Positions 8,564-17,057 are shown, counted from the first letter of the stretch. The stretch is DNA of 64,000 nucleotides from Clostridia bacterium (GCA_017456765.1 JAFTIR010000035.1:1-64000), one strand, 5' to 3'. Notes: generated from the sequence alone by a model not told the origin. A program made the numbers and translations.

Positions 8564-9324
8564 TTTTTAGGTACCTCGGTTATGTCCTTATTGGACAGGA
8601 AACATTTTTTTGGAATATTGGCATAAGGCACAACTGTATGCTCGGGAAGATTTCTTGCAATGTCTGTAATTTCATCCGAAAGGCATTTGCAAATTCTTAC
8701 TCTTTCCTTTGCAATGTCGTTTTCGGGGTTAAACTCTATCGACTTGCCCACATACACTTTTTTGAGCTTCGGGGCAATATACATGGGTACAAAGGAAAGA
8801 ATTCTTCCGTTTGTTTTATAATAAAGCTTTGCAATGTCAACAAATTTATCCTGAAACTTATAAACAATATTATTGTGCTTCTCGTTCGTCTCGGGAAAAA
8901 TCACAAGATTCTTTCCATCTTTAAGCATCGATACGGATGTTCTGAAGGTTGAAAGTATCCTCATGTCATGGTATACGCCGACAGTTCTTGCGCTGTTGAA
9001 CACACTTACGGATATTGGTGCAATCACATAAGAAAGAAGTTTATAAAAGGGTCTTACGGCTTTAGGCTTATTTGACCAGAAATCATTATAGGCGTATTCC
9101 GGAACCTCTTTGAGATTCATCATCTGACCAGCACACCAGGTGTAGCAGTTCTCGGGTAGATAAAGCTCTGCGCTGATTGGGCCGTTCATAAGGCAGTGGT
9201 TCCCGACAAGGACGGCATCCCTTTCGGGGATATTCTCACGTCCCACAATCTCAATTTTCGGATAAAAAAATTTGACAAGGGCACGTATTACAATAAAAAG
9301 GTACGTTTTTTTCTTTTGCGACAC
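8560..9324 (-). CDS. PlsC-like lysophospholipid acyltransferase with degenerate HX4D motif
   Basis: 254 residues with PlsC/LPLAT features: a hydrophobic N-terminus, a VGNH block around residue 41, and the FPE block (VIFPETNEKH) that contacts the glycerol phosphate. The catalytic motif should read NHX4D, but here the sequence is NHCLMNG, with Gly where Asp is expected (residue 48). Activity may be altered or lost, or another acid may substitute. It starts with GTG at 9324. It is the first gene of the lipid operon. An extended -10 (TGTTATAAT, minus strand, at 9363-9371) lies 40 bases upstream without a clear -35. Confidence 0.75.
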   Translation of the reverse strand: MSQKKKTYLFIVIRALVKFFYPKIEIVGRENIPERDAVLVGNHCLMNGPISAELYLPENCYTWCAGQMMNLKEVPEYAYNDFWSNKPKAVRPFYKLLSYVIAPISVSVFNSARTVGVYHDMRILSTFRTSVSMLKDGKNLVIFPETNEKHNNIVYKFQDKFVDIAKLYYKTNGRILSFVPMYIAPKLKKVYVGKSIEFNPENDIAKERVRICKCLSDEITDIARNLPEHTVVPYANIPKKCFLSNKDITEVPKK

Positions 9325-9565
9325 CTTTCTTCCACCCCTCTCATAATCTTCGCATCTTGTTAATTATAACACACACCTGCTCAAATTTCTTTACATATTT
9401 TGATACAATCTTTTAATATATTTATACACAATCATTAAATAAATATTAAAGAAAACGTCAAATTGTTGTAAAAAACAAATTTTTGATTTTGGCTGCACTA
9501 AAATTACAATAATAATTCCGCAGATATTATTACAATTTATTTTTTTCAAAATGACAAAAAACCAC
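9325..9565. other. AT-rich intergenic region
   Basis: No gene is visible. It holds the probable minus-strand promoter of the lipid operon and long A/T runs before the tRNA promoter on the plus strand. Confidence 0.5.
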
Positions 9566-9594
9566 TTGACATTTACTTTTTTATGTGATACAAT
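9566..9594 (+). promoter_or_regulatory. Promoter of the serine tRNA pair
   Basis: TTGACA and TACAAT are separated by 17 bases and lie about 31 bases before the first tRNA. Confidence 0.85.
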
Positions 9595-9625
9595 ATCATG
9601 CGTTGGGTCGCACCGACCAAAATAC

Positions 9626-9714
<89 letters not shown>

Positions 9715-9744
9715 ACATCAATTTAATAATTTGATTTTCACTAT

Positions 9745-9834
9745 GCAGAAGTACTCAAGTGGTGAAGAGGCGCCCCTGCTAAGGGTGTAGGTCGAGCAAT
9801 CGGCGCGAGAGTTCAAATCTCTCCTTCTGCGCCA
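9745..9834 (+). tRNA. tRNA-Ser (anticodon GCU)
   Basis: The acceptor GCAGAAG pairs with CTTCTGC and CCA is encoded. The anticodon loop CTGCTAA gives anticodon GCT. The variable arm is long, and the T-loop reads GTTCAAATC. The last 21 bases of this gene recur 444 bases downstream, so it is the likely integration target of a lost element. Confidence 0.96.
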
Positions 9835-9872
9835 ACATAAAAGGCATCCCATTCGGGGTGCCTTTTATGTTA
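9835..9872 (+). terminator. Terminator of the tRNA pair
   Basis: A 16-base stem with one G-T pair, containing AAGGCATCCC and GGGGTGCCTT, encloses the loop ATTC and is T-rich at its 3' side. Confidence 0.85.
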
Positions 9873-10063
9873 CCATACAAAAAGGTTGGATTTTGAGACC
9901 GAGAGCCGATTGTCGGCGTGAGAGGGAGCGTTGCGAGCGCTGCCGGTGGCAGATGAAGCGAGCAAAAGCGAGTGAAGATTTAAGGAGTATCGGTCGGTGG
10001 AACCGCCGAGACGACTATAAATCTGAGGTGGTCGCAGACCAAATCTCTCCTTCTGAGCTGGTT

Positions 10064-10095
10064 GAAAGAGCATTCCTTTGGGGATGCTCTTTTTG
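10064..10095 (+). terminator. Terminator-like hairpin inside the repeat array
   Basis: AGAGCATTCC and GGGATGCTCT pair with one T-G around a short loop and are followed by five T. It occupies the same place in unit 2 as the tRNA terminator does in unit 1. Confidence 0.65.
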
Positions 10096-10347
10096 GTTTT
10101 GTACATGGGTGGATTTGAACTCGAGCGCCGAAGGCGTGAGAGGGAGCGTTGCGAGCGCTGCCAGTGGCAGATGAAGCGAGCAAAAGCGAGTGAAGATTTA
10201 AGGAGTATCGGTCGGTGGAACCGCCGAGACGACTATAAATCTGAGGTGGTCGCAGACCAAATCTCTCCTTCTGCGCCAAGCAAGAATGGCTTAAAACCGT
10301 GTGTTTTGAGTCATTTTTGTTCTTTTTCTAACATTTTTTTCTAACAA

Positions 10348-10640
10348 CTATATTCCTATTGCCCTTGTGAGAGCTTCAACGCTCTCATTTTTTGTTATTT
10401 TGATTTTTTTGATATATATTTTTTCTGTGGTGCTTGTTTGCCCGTGCCCTAGTTGAACGGTTATATCCTTAAGCGAAATCCCCTGTTCAAACAATATGCT
10501 CGCCACAGCATGTCGATAGTCATGACCCTACAAGGTGGTAAACCAAGTTTGTTTGTCATTCTCCTTATTATTCGGTTTATGCTATTCGGATTATATATTC
10601 TACCATTGTCCTGACGAATAACAAAATCTTTATCATACTC
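10348..10640 (-). pseudogene. Frameshifted C-terminal remnant of a tyrosine-type integrase
   Basis: On the minus strand from 10524 to the stop at 10348 the frame reads HDYRHAVASILFEQGISLKD and then LGHGQTSTTEKIY. These are the catalytic HxxR, LGH and Tyr blocks of phage/ICE integrases. In a neighbouring frame upstream, 10640 to about 10526 reads EYDKDFVIRQDNG and ending TNKLGLPPCRV, the usual stretch before HDxRH. One base is missing at the junction near 10524, and an in-frame TAG lies just upstream of HD. The N-terminal two-thirds are absent. The gene is dead, and it lies beside the tRNA-tail repeats, fitting a lost element at tRNA-Ser. Confidence 0.85.
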
Positions 10641-10810
10641 ATTATACTATAGAAGTATCGTTGCACGTGTTTTAATTACACCATTTCCTATCATCTGTTG
10701 TGCGGCTAATGCTCTTTCTGCTTCTTGCATCCCGATTAATGATAAATTTAGCTTACTAAATACCAACTCTTAACTAATGCAAAACCGTTGTGGCGATTTT
10801 GATATTGTTA
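10641..10810. other. Decayed sequence upstream of the integrase remnant
   Basis: No intact gene. A short minus-strand frame around 10645-10740 includes MQEAERALAAQQMIGNG but is interrupted by stops and I do not recognise it. It is probably further debris of the integrated element. Confidence 0.35.
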
Positions 10811-10839
10811 TTGACAATTTATCATTTTTTTGATATATT
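10811..10839 (+). promoter_or_regulatory. Promoter of the zinc-ribbon gene
   Basis: TTGACA and TATATT are separated by 17 bases and are followed 17 bases later by the start codon. Confidence 0.6.
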
Positions 10840-10856
10840 AAAAGAGGTGATGAATA

Positions 10857-11192
10857 ATGAAAGTTGTAAGATGTTTTAGTTGCGGAGCAGTATACCCATC
10901 GGATATGGATAAGTGTCCGACTTGTGGTTGTGATAATAATGGCGATAATTCAAAAAAAATGGAGATACCACCTAAGGCGCCTAACCTTCGTGGATATTGG
11001 AATTCCGCCTCAACAAGTCAAAATATAGCAGTTTCGGATGTGCCAAAAGTGACCTGTCCTTATTGTAATTCCAACAACTGTTCTCGTATTTCAAATACTG
11101 ACAAAATAATCAATATTGCTCTCTTTGGTGTTTTTGGTAACAAAAGAAAGCATCAGTGGCATTGCAATAATTGCCGAAGTAATTTTGGCTAA
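10857..11192 (+). CDS. Small protein with two zinc ribbons
   Basis: 111 residues. The N-terminal zinc ribbon is CFSCGAVYPSDMDKCPTCGC (two CxxC knuckles). A second lies at the C-terminus: CPYCNSNNC followed by CNNC. A low-complexity linker joins them. There is an AGAGGTGA ribosome site and a terminator 16 bases after the stop. Such double-ribbon proteins occur often on mobile elements and their function is unknown. It sits at the far end of the tRNA-Ser island and is AT-rich compared with the flanking core genes, so acquisition is likely. Confidence 0.7.
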   Translation: MKVVRCFSCGAVYPSDMDKCPTCGCDNNGDNSKKMEIPPKAPNLRGYWNSASTSQNIAVSDVPKVTCPYCNSNNCSRISNTDKIINIALFGVFGNKRKHQWHCNNCRSNFG

Positions 11193-11207
11193 TTTTAAGT
11201 TATTTTA

Positions 11208-11236
11208 TACGCTATCAAAATGATAGCGTATTTTAT
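11208..11236 (+). terminator. Terminator of the zinc-ribbon gene
   Basis: TACGCTATCA and TGATAGCGTA form a perfect 10-base stem around AAA, followed by TTTTATTTTA. Confidence 0.85.
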
Positions 11237-11488
11237 TTTATCGGTGAGTTATACTATCAAGTGCAACTTGTAACAAAAATATATTTACTTTACAGTAGCT
11301 AAATTCTCAGGGTGTTACCGCATCATTTATTGAAATAAAGGTGTGTAACAGTATCACACCATGACAATTCCCATTTTTTATCATACTTTTGTGGAAATTT
11401 TCCATTTACTAAAATTCACCATAATGCTAAAATATGCTTATAATATTATGTATATCTACTATTACCAATAATTACGAGGTGAAATTTA

Positions 11489-12826
11489 ATGCAAAAATTG
11501 TTTGATGCTGTTGAAAAACACTCACAACTTATCCTTGATGCAGAAAGATATATCTGGAAAAATCCCGAAACCGGCTACAAGGAATTCAAAACATCAAAGT
11601 TCATGAAGGAAACCTTTGAAAGCCTCGGATATGAGCTGACTATGGCTGACGGAATCACGGGTTTTTATACAGTTGTTGATACAGGTCGTCCCGGTCCTAC
11701 CCTGCTTATTTTGGGCGAGCTTGACTCTATTATCTGTCCCCAGCACCCCGAGTGTGACCCCGAAACAGGCGCAGTTCACTCCTGCGGTCACAATGCTCAG
11801 TGTGCGGCACTTTTGGGTATTGCGGCGGCTCTCAAGGAAGATGGTGTTCTTGACGGTCTTTGCGGTAAAATCAAGCTTTGTGCCGTTCCTGCCGAAGAGC
11901 TTCTTGAAATTGATTACAGAAGCACTCTCAAGGCTGAGGGTAAAATCAAATATTTCGGCGGCAAAACAGAATACCTTTCAAGAGGATATTTTGACGATGT
12001 TGACCTCGCTTTCATGGTTCATACGACAACTACTCCCGATTTCCATGTTACAGGCGGCTCTGTCGGCTGTATGGCAAAGAAAATCATATACAAGGGCAAA
12101 GCCTCTCACGCAGGCGGCTCTCCCTGGGACGGCATAAATGCTCTTTATGCGGCTTCAAACGGTCTTAACGCCGTTAACGCAATAAGAGAAACGTTTATGG
12201 AAAAGGACATTATCCGTGTTCACCCCATTATCACAGAGGGTGGCTCGATGGTTAATGCAATTCCTGCAAGAGCTATTCTTGAAAGCTATGTAAGAGGTGC
12301 AACCTTTGAGGGAATCGTAAATGCCAACAAGAAAGTTAACCGTGCTTTCGTCGGTGCGGCACTTTCACTTGGCGCTCACATTGAAATAAACGATTTTCCC
12401 GGCTATGCTCCTCACGTAAACGACAAAGATATGATGCTTGTTTCAAAAGAAGCATATGAGCTTGCTTTCCCCGGCATCGAGTTCGGCTACACAGAACGGA
12501 TGGGTTCGGGAAGCACAGACATGGGCGACCTTTGCTGTGTAATGCCTGTTGTTCACCCGTATGCCTGCGGTGCTGTCGGCACAAGCCACGGAAGCGACTA
12601 CTATATCAAAAATCCCGAGGATGCGTGTGTTAACAGCGCAAAATTCCAGCTGTCGATGATGAAGATTTTACTCAGCAACGGTGCAGAAAGAGCAAAGAAG
12701 ATTATAAGCGAATACAAGGCTCCCTTTGCAACCATCAAGGAATACCTTGACTACATGGACTCCCTTGTTGACAACGGAGAAAGAATTGAATATACCGAGG
12801 ACGGCAACGCCAAGGTAAGATTATAA
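11489..12826 (+). CDS. M20-family amidohydrolase (M20D, AbgB/HipO-like)
   Basis: A zinc-dependent hydrolase of amino-acid amides or small peptides. Visible blocks are LGELDSI and HSCGHNAQ (metal ligands), PAEE (catalytic Glu), a dimerisation insert with KGKASHAGGSPWDG, and GSGSTDMGD near the C-terminus. The 445 residues fit the M20D branch. Start: GAGGTG precedes the ATG by about 9 bases, and a TATAAT at 11439 may be its -10. It heads a three-gene run with a deacetylase-like gene and a second M20 peptidase. The shared substrate is unknown, and a modified peptide or peptidoglycan fragment is only a guess. Confidence 0.88.
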   Translation: MQKLFDAVEKHSQLILDAERYIWKNPETGYKEFKTSKFMKETFESLGYELTMADGITGFYTVVDTGRPGPTLLILGELDSIICPQHPECDPETGAVHSCGHNAQCAALLGIAAALKEDGVLDGLCGKIKLCAVPAEELLEIDYRSTLKAEGKIKYFGGKTEYLSRGYFDDVDLAFMVHTTTTPDFHVTGGSVGCMAKKIIYKGKASHAGGSPWDGINALYAASNGLNAVNAIRETFMEKDIIRVHPIITEGGSMVNAIPARAILESYVRGATFEGIVNANKKVNRAFVGAALSLGAHIEINDFPGYAPHVNDKDMMLVSKEAYELAFPGIEFGYTERMGSGSTDMGDLCCVMPVVHPYACGAVGTSHGSDYYIKNPEDACVNSAKFQLSMMKILLSNGAERAKKIISEYKAPFATIKEYLDYMDSLVDNGERIEYTEDGNAKVRL

Positions 12827-12845
12827 AATTTAAAGGAGATTTATC

Positions 12846-13778
12846 ATGGAAAAACTCAGTTACTTTTTTATTGACGACGTTATTTGGGTATTCAGAGATT
12901 TAGCAAGACAGAAACCCAAATCCCTCTTTGACAACGAGTACATGAAGATGTTAAAAAAGGCTCACGATGAATACGGTGTTACCGTACAGCTCAACATCTT
13001 TTACAGAACAGATTTCTTCTACGGCAACGACGAATTTACACTTTCCGACATGCCCGACACTTACAAGGACGAATTCCAGGCTTCCAAGGACTGGCTTAGA
13101 CTTGCTTTCCACGCAAAGCAGGAATTTCCCGACTATCCTTATGTAAATGCTACATATGAGGATGTTAAGGCAAACTACGAAACAATCGTCGGCGAAATAG
13201 AAAGATTTGCAGGAAAAGGCGTAAATTCCGATATTCTCTGTACACACTGGCTTCCTCTCAGCAAGGCGGCTTGCCGCGCCCTCAGTGACTGCGGCATAAG
13301 AATTGTAACCCCCTCCTCCGGCGACAAATGGGAATTTGACGGCGACGAAAGTGTACTTCCCTACGGACACGCCGCAAGACTCAAGCAGAACAGACAGCCC
13401 GAAACAATGCTCTACACAAGAAACACAAAGGATTTGAGAATCCGAGCTTCCATCTGCGGCTACAACCATATTTCCGAGGAAGAAATGGCACAGATCAAAT
13501 TCAAGAATGTATCTATTAAGGACAAGGAGCTCGAGCTTCGTTACAGACCCCTTTCGGGCGGTCCCTGTCTCAACCTCAACACCCCTGAGGAAATTGAGGA
13601 AACTCTTAAAAAGCTTATTGCCGAGGGTCACGAATTTATCGGCTGTGCTACCCACGAGCAGTATTACTATCCCGACTATCTTGCATACCAGCCTGACACT
13701 CCCGAAAAGGTTTACACAATGGGCAGAGTTTTAAGTGAGGCAGGATACAGATTTGTAACTGCTGATGAAATCAAGTAA
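12846..13778 (+). CDS. Polysaccharide-deacetylase-like (NodB-fold) protein
   Basis: 310 residues. The opening strand FFIDDVIWVFRDL followed by KSLFDNEYMKMLKKAHDEYG and the FHAKQEFPDYPY, THWLPLSKA and CATHEQYYYPDY blocks resemble divergent NodB-fold proteins of Clostridia and Bacteroides. The FIDD acidic pair and the His in the FHA and THW blocks could be metal ligands. No signal peptide is seen, so it is likely cytoplasmic, unlike cell-wall deacetylases. AAAGGAG precedes the ATG. It lies 19 bases after one M20 gene and overlaps the next, indicating a common pathway. Confidence 0.65.
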   Translation: MEKLSYFFIDDVIWVFRDLARQKPKSLFDNEYMKMLKKAHDEYGVTVQLNIFYRTDFFYGNDEFTLSDMPDTYKDEFQASKDWLRLAFHAKQEFPDYPYVNATYEDVKANYETIVGEIERFAGKGVNSDILCTHWLPLSKAACRALSDCGIRIVTPSSGDKWEFDGDESVLPYGHAARLKQNRQPETMLYTRNTKDLRIRASICGYNHISEEEMAQIKFKNVSIKDKELELRYRPLSGGPCLNLNTPEEIEETLKKLIAEGHEFIGCATHEQYYYPDYLAYQPDTPEKVYTMGRVLSEAGYRFVTADEIK

Positions 13779-14901
13779 AATGAACATCAAAAAAATTATT
13801 GAGGCAGAATTTGATTCTGCCTTAACCCTTTTACACGATTTATGTCTCATTCCGGCTCCTTCGGGAAAGGAAGAAAAAAGAGCAGAATACTGTCTTGAGT
13901 TTTTCAAGGGTTTAGGTCTTGAAGATGCATACATAGACGAAAGCAAAAATGCTGTGTGCTTTCTTGGCCCAAAGGATGGGGATATTGTTCTTTTTATGGC
14001 TCACACTGACACGGTTTTCCCCGACGAAGCACCTCTTCCATACAGTGAGGACGAGAAAAACATCTACTGTCCCGGTGTCGGCGATGACACGGCATGTCTT
14101 GCAATCATGATGTCCTGCATCAAGTACATGGTACAAAACGGCATTACTCCAAAGCGCAGGCTTATGTTTGTGGCTAACTCCTGCGAGGAAGGACTCGGGA
14201 ATCTCAAGGGCTGCAGGCAGATATTCAAGGACTACGGCGACAAAATAGTGAGAATGTACACCTTTGACGGAATGTGTGATGCGGTTGTGAACAAGAGTGT
14301 CGGCTCGCACAGATACAAGGTGACAATTAAGACCGAGGGCGGTCATTCCTTTAATCACTTCGGTAACAGAAACGCAATAGCTGTGCTTACTGAAATCATA
14401 GGCAAGATTTACACCATTGAAGTTCCGAAGGTCAAAGGCAGCAAGACAACATACAATGTCGGAACTGTTGAGGGCGGCACATCCGTCAACACAATTGCAC
14501 AAGAGGCTTCTGCCCTTGTGGAATACCGTTCCGACAATGTTACTTGTCTTTCCGAAATGGAAAAGAAATTTTCAAGCATTTTTGACAATGCAAGAGAAAA
14601 ATGCAAGGAGCTGATTGTCGAGCGTGTAGGCGAAAGACCCTGCATGGACGGAGTTGACGAGGCTGTGCTTTCGGAAATGACTGAAAATGTGGTTTCTGTT
14701 CAAAAAAAATACGGCGATGTCGAGGTTGCTGTGAATTCAGGCTCTACCGACTGCAACATTCCCCATTCACTCGGAATCCCTGCAATATGTGTCGGCGTAT
14801 ACATGGGCGGCGGAATGCACACGAGAGAAGAATGGCTTGAAAAGGATTCTATAAAGACGGGGCTTTGCATCGCACTTGAGCTAATACTCGACGAGGGGTA
14901 A
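13765..14901 (+). CDS. M20-family metallopeptidase (peptidase T-like)
   Basis: 378 residues with the M20 metal-binding pattern: MAHTDTVFP, PGVGDDTACLA, ANSCEEGLGN (catalytic Glu-Glu), and NSGSTDCNIPHSLGIP near the end. The lid domain has GGHSFNHFG. It likely cleaves short peptides or acylated amino acids in the cytoplasm. The frame begins at ATG 13765 inside the upstream gene. ATG 13780, one base after that gene's stop, is an equally plausible start and neither has a strong ribosome site. This suggests re-initiation after the deacetylase-like gene. Confidence 0.87.
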   Translation: MKSSKMNIKKIIEAEFDSALTLLHDLCLIPAPSGKEEKRAEYCLEFFKGLGLEDAYIDESKNAVCFLGPKDGDIVLFMAHTDTVFPDEAPLPYSEDEKNIYCPGVGDDTACLAIMMSCIKYMVQNGITPKRRLMFVANSCEEGLGNLKGCRQIFKDYGDKIVRMYTFDGMCDAVVNKSVGSHRYKVTIKTEGGHSFNHFGNRNAIAVLTEIIGKIYTIEVPKVKGSKTTYNVGTVEGGTSVNTIAQEASALVEYRSDNVTCLSEMEKKFSSIFDNAREKCKELIVERVGERPCMDGVDEAVLSEMTENVVSVQKKYGDVEVAVNSGSTDCNIPHSLGIPAICVGVYMGGGMHTREEWLEKDSIKTGLCIALELILDEG

Positions 14902-14936
14902 TAACAAACACATTTTCATAACTTGGGGGTCTATTC

Positions 14937-15842
14937 ATGATTAAAACAGTGAAAAACTTTACTCAAAAAATTGCACCTTATATCAGCATAGCGCTTGTTG
15001 CAATTCTTCTTGCATTTGTATACCAGCTTTTTATTGTAAAAAACGGGTTTGCTCCTGCAGGTCTTAACGGAATTGCCACAATGGTTCAGTACAAAACAGG
15101 CTTCAGCATCGGCTTTATGTCGCTGATTATAAACATACCCCTCTGTGTACTTGCCTATTTTCTTGTGGACAAAACCTTTGCAAAGCGTTCGCTGTGCTTT
15201 TGTCTTGTATATTCTTTTGTATTTCTCTATCTTCAGAAGATAGGGCTTGAACAGTTTCAGTACAACGCACAGGGACACGACACAATTTATCCCGTAATGA
15301 TAAGCGGGGTGCTCGGCGGTTTTGTTTACGGAATATGCTTTCGTAACATGGCTTCAACGGGAGGCACTGACATAGTTTCCAAATACATAAGCAAAAAGAA
15401 GCCTGACCTTAATTTCTTCTGGGTAACCTTTGCTCTCAACGCGGTCGTTGCATTTGCCTCATTCTTTGTTTACGCAAAGGCTGACACAAGCGGAAATCTC
15501 ATTTATGACTACAAGCCCGTATGTCTTTGTATTCTTTACTGTTTTCTGTCAAGCTTTGTCGGAAACACCATTCTTAAAGGTTTTAAGACGGCGTGCAAGT
15601 TTACAATTATAACTTCCCATGCCGACGAAATCACAAAGGAAGTTATAACAACGCTCAGACACTCCTGCACTGAAATATCGGCTGTCGGCTCTTTCGGAAA
15701 GGAAGAAAAGACGGTACTTATCTGCATCATCAACAAGCATCAGATGGTGGATTTACAGAATATTCTAAGCAAATACGACAATACATTTTCTTTTTCCGAA
15801 ACTGTTAACGAAACATACGGAAATTTCAAAAGAATAAGGTAA
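14937..15842 (+). CDS. YitT-family membrane protein with C-terminal DUF2179 domain
   Basis: 301 residues. Five hydrophobic segments in the first 200 include FAPAGLNGIATM and ASTGGTDIVSKYI, the two Gly-rich blocks that define the YitT family. A soluble C-terminal domain (residues about 215-300) matches the DUF2179 pattern TIITSHADEITKEV and KTVLICIINKHQ. The function is unknown and a transport role is suspected in the literature. It follows the M20 run by 35 bases and could be cotranscribed. Confidence 0.88.
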   Translation: MIKTVKNFTQKIAPYISIALVAILLAFVYQLFIVKNGFAPAGLNGIATMVQYKTGFSIGFMSLIINIPLCVLAYFLVDKTFAKRSLCFCLVYSFVFLYLQKIGLEQFQYNAQGHDTIYPVMISGVLGGFVYGICFRNMASTGGTDIVSKYISKKKPDLNFFWVTFALNAVVAFASFFVYAKADTSGNLIYDYKPVCLCILYCFLSSFVGNTILKGFKTACKFTIITSHADEITKEVITTLRHSCTEISAVGSFGKEEKTVLICIINKHQMVDLQNILSKYDNTFSFSETVNETYGNFKRIR

Positions 15843-15857
15843 AATTACACCAACCTA

Positions 15858-15886
15858 TTGCAAAAAGCGACAACATATGATATAAT
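15858..15886 (+). promoter_or_regulatory. Promoter of the small membrane protein gene
   Basis: TTGCAA and TATAAT with a 17-base spacer. Confidence 0.7.
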
Positions 15887-15916
15887 AAATATATCAAATC
15901 AACGGAGGTAATGAAA

Positions 15917-16162
15917 ATGGATATGCTCAAGAAAATCTGGCCCACACCCTTTAAGGTAGAACAGAAGAATGTTGTTTCTCTTATCATTCAGCTCGTTATT
16001 TTCCTTATTATCTGTGCAGTTGTAGGCTGGCTCATTTCTGTGCTTGCTCAGATTCCCGTTATCGGAATTATCGCAGGTCTTGTAGGTGCACTTCTCGAAA
16101 TCTACAGCATTGTAGGCATCGTGCTTTGTGTACTTAATTTCCTCGGTGTAAAGCTCGGCTAA
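15917..16162 (+). CDS. Small two-helix membrane protein, function unknown
   Basis: 81 residues beginning MDMLKKIWPTPF, with two hydrophobic helices separated by LAQIPVIG. Short proteins of this type with a KIWP-type start are common and uncharacterised in Clostridia. ATG 15917 is preferred to ATG 15911 because GGAGG at 15904-15908 is then 8 bases away instead of 2. It has its own promoter and terminator, so it is an independent transcription unit. Confidence 0.75.
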   Translation: MDMLKKIWPTPFKVEQKNVVSLIIQLVIFLIICAVVGWLISVLAQIPVIGIIAGLVGALLEIYSIVGIVLCVLNFLGVKLG

Positions 16163-16176
16163 ATCAAGAACACAAA

Positions 16177-16200
16177 CGCTCCCGAAAGGGAGCGCTTTTC
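16177..16200 (+). terminator. Intrinsic terminator
   Basis: CGCTCCC and GGGAGCG around GAAA, followed by CTTTTC. Confidence 0.8.
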
Positions 16201-16204
16201 TTAT

Positions 16205-16233
16205 TTGACAACAATGCTTTTTTGTGTTAAACT
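16205..16233 (+). promoter_or_regulatory. Promoter of the SGNH esterase gene
   Basis: TTGACA and TAAACT with a 17-base spacer. Confidence 0.65.
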
Positions 16234-16262
16234 TTACTCATAAAGCCATCAGAGGTGAAAAC

Positions 16263-17054
16263 ATGAAAAATACCGACCTTATCATCTTTTCGGGACAGAG
16301 CAACATGGAGGGAGAGGCAGAACGAAGCCCAAAGGACAACAGTCCCGTCGAGGGCGCTCTTGAATACAGGTACCTTGAAAACAGGCTAATTCCCCTACGT
16401 CACCCCGCGGGAGAAAACATATCGGTAAACGGAAAAGTTTTTATTCCCCGACACCGCGATGGCTGGGGTACAACCCAAAGCTGTGCGCTTCTTTCGGCAT
16501 GGAGAAAAAGAACAAATCCCGTTCCCTTCTTCTGCAAAAGCTACATAAAAACAACAGGAAGAAATGTTATTGCAGTTCACGCCGCAAAGGGTGCTACCAC
16601 AATCGACTGCTGGCAAAGGGGACAGCTCAGCTACGAAATGATGTGCAAAAAGGCAAAGAAAGCCATTGAAATGACAAATCCTGAGCACATATACTTTGTA
16701 TGGCTTCAGGGTGAGAGCGACGCAATAGCAAAAAAGAGCAAAGACGAATACAAAAGGCAGATGATTTCTCTTTACGAATCGCTTCACGAGGATTTGGGAG
16801 TCGAAAAATTCGGCAACATCCTCGTCGGCCGCTTCACAATGGAAGACAGCGATTTTGAAATAATAAATGCTCAGAAAGAGGTTTGTCGCGAACACGACGG
16901 ATTTCTGATGCTTACCGAAATCACCGAGGAAATAATTTACATCGACAAATACATGAACCCCGAGGCTCACGGGCATTACAGCGTGGACGGGCAAGAGCTG
17001 ATAGGAAATCTTGCCGGCAAGAAGCTCGGAGAGTATGCCAAATTAAATACATAA
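16263..17054 (+). CDS. SGNH-fold carbohydrate acetylesterase (sialate O-acetylesterase/CE6-like)
   Basis: 263 residues. Block I is FSGQSNMEGE with the nucleophile Ser, and block III is WLQGESDA. The closing NPEAHGHYSVDGQ region should carry the catalytic His. These fit the SASA/DUF303 group that removes acetyl groups from sugars. No signal peptide is visible, so it would act on imported sugars in the cytoplasm. An upstream frame extends to 16224, but AGAGGTG before ATG 16263 fixes the start. Confidence 0.85.
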   Translation: MKNTDLIIFSGQSNMEGEAERSPKDNSPVEGALEYRYLENRLIPLRHPAGENISVNGKVFIPRHRDGWGTTQSCALLSAWRKRTNPVPFFCKSYIKTTGRNVIAVHAAKGATTIDCWQRGQLSYEMMCKKAKKAIEMTNPEHIYFVWLQGESDAIAKKSKDEYKRQMISLYESLHEDLGVEKFGNILVGRFTMEDSDFEIINAQKEVCREHDGFLMLTEITEEIIYIDKYMNPEAHGHYSVDGQELIGNLAGKKLGEYAKLNT

Positions 17055-17057
17055 ACG

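Larger units (their letters stand above)
9814..10278. repeat. tRNA-tail tandem repeat array (remnant of integration at tRNA-Ser)
   Basis: About 142 bases starting at 9915 recur at 10133 with one difference that I can see, a period of 218. The unit contains GGAGCGTTGCGAGCGCTGCC and GGTCGGTGGAACCGCCGAGA. Each unit ends in the tail of tRNA-Ser(GCU), CAAATCTCTCCTTCTG, at 9814-9829, about 10040-10055 and 10258-10273. The last copy also has the CGCCA end of the real tRNA. A terminator hairpin follows each of the first two tails. The left end of the second unit (GGATTTGAACTCGAGCGCCG) is close to the reverse complement of the tRNA T-arm region, so the unit is flanked by tRNA-like sequence in both orientations. 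Confidence 0.8.
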
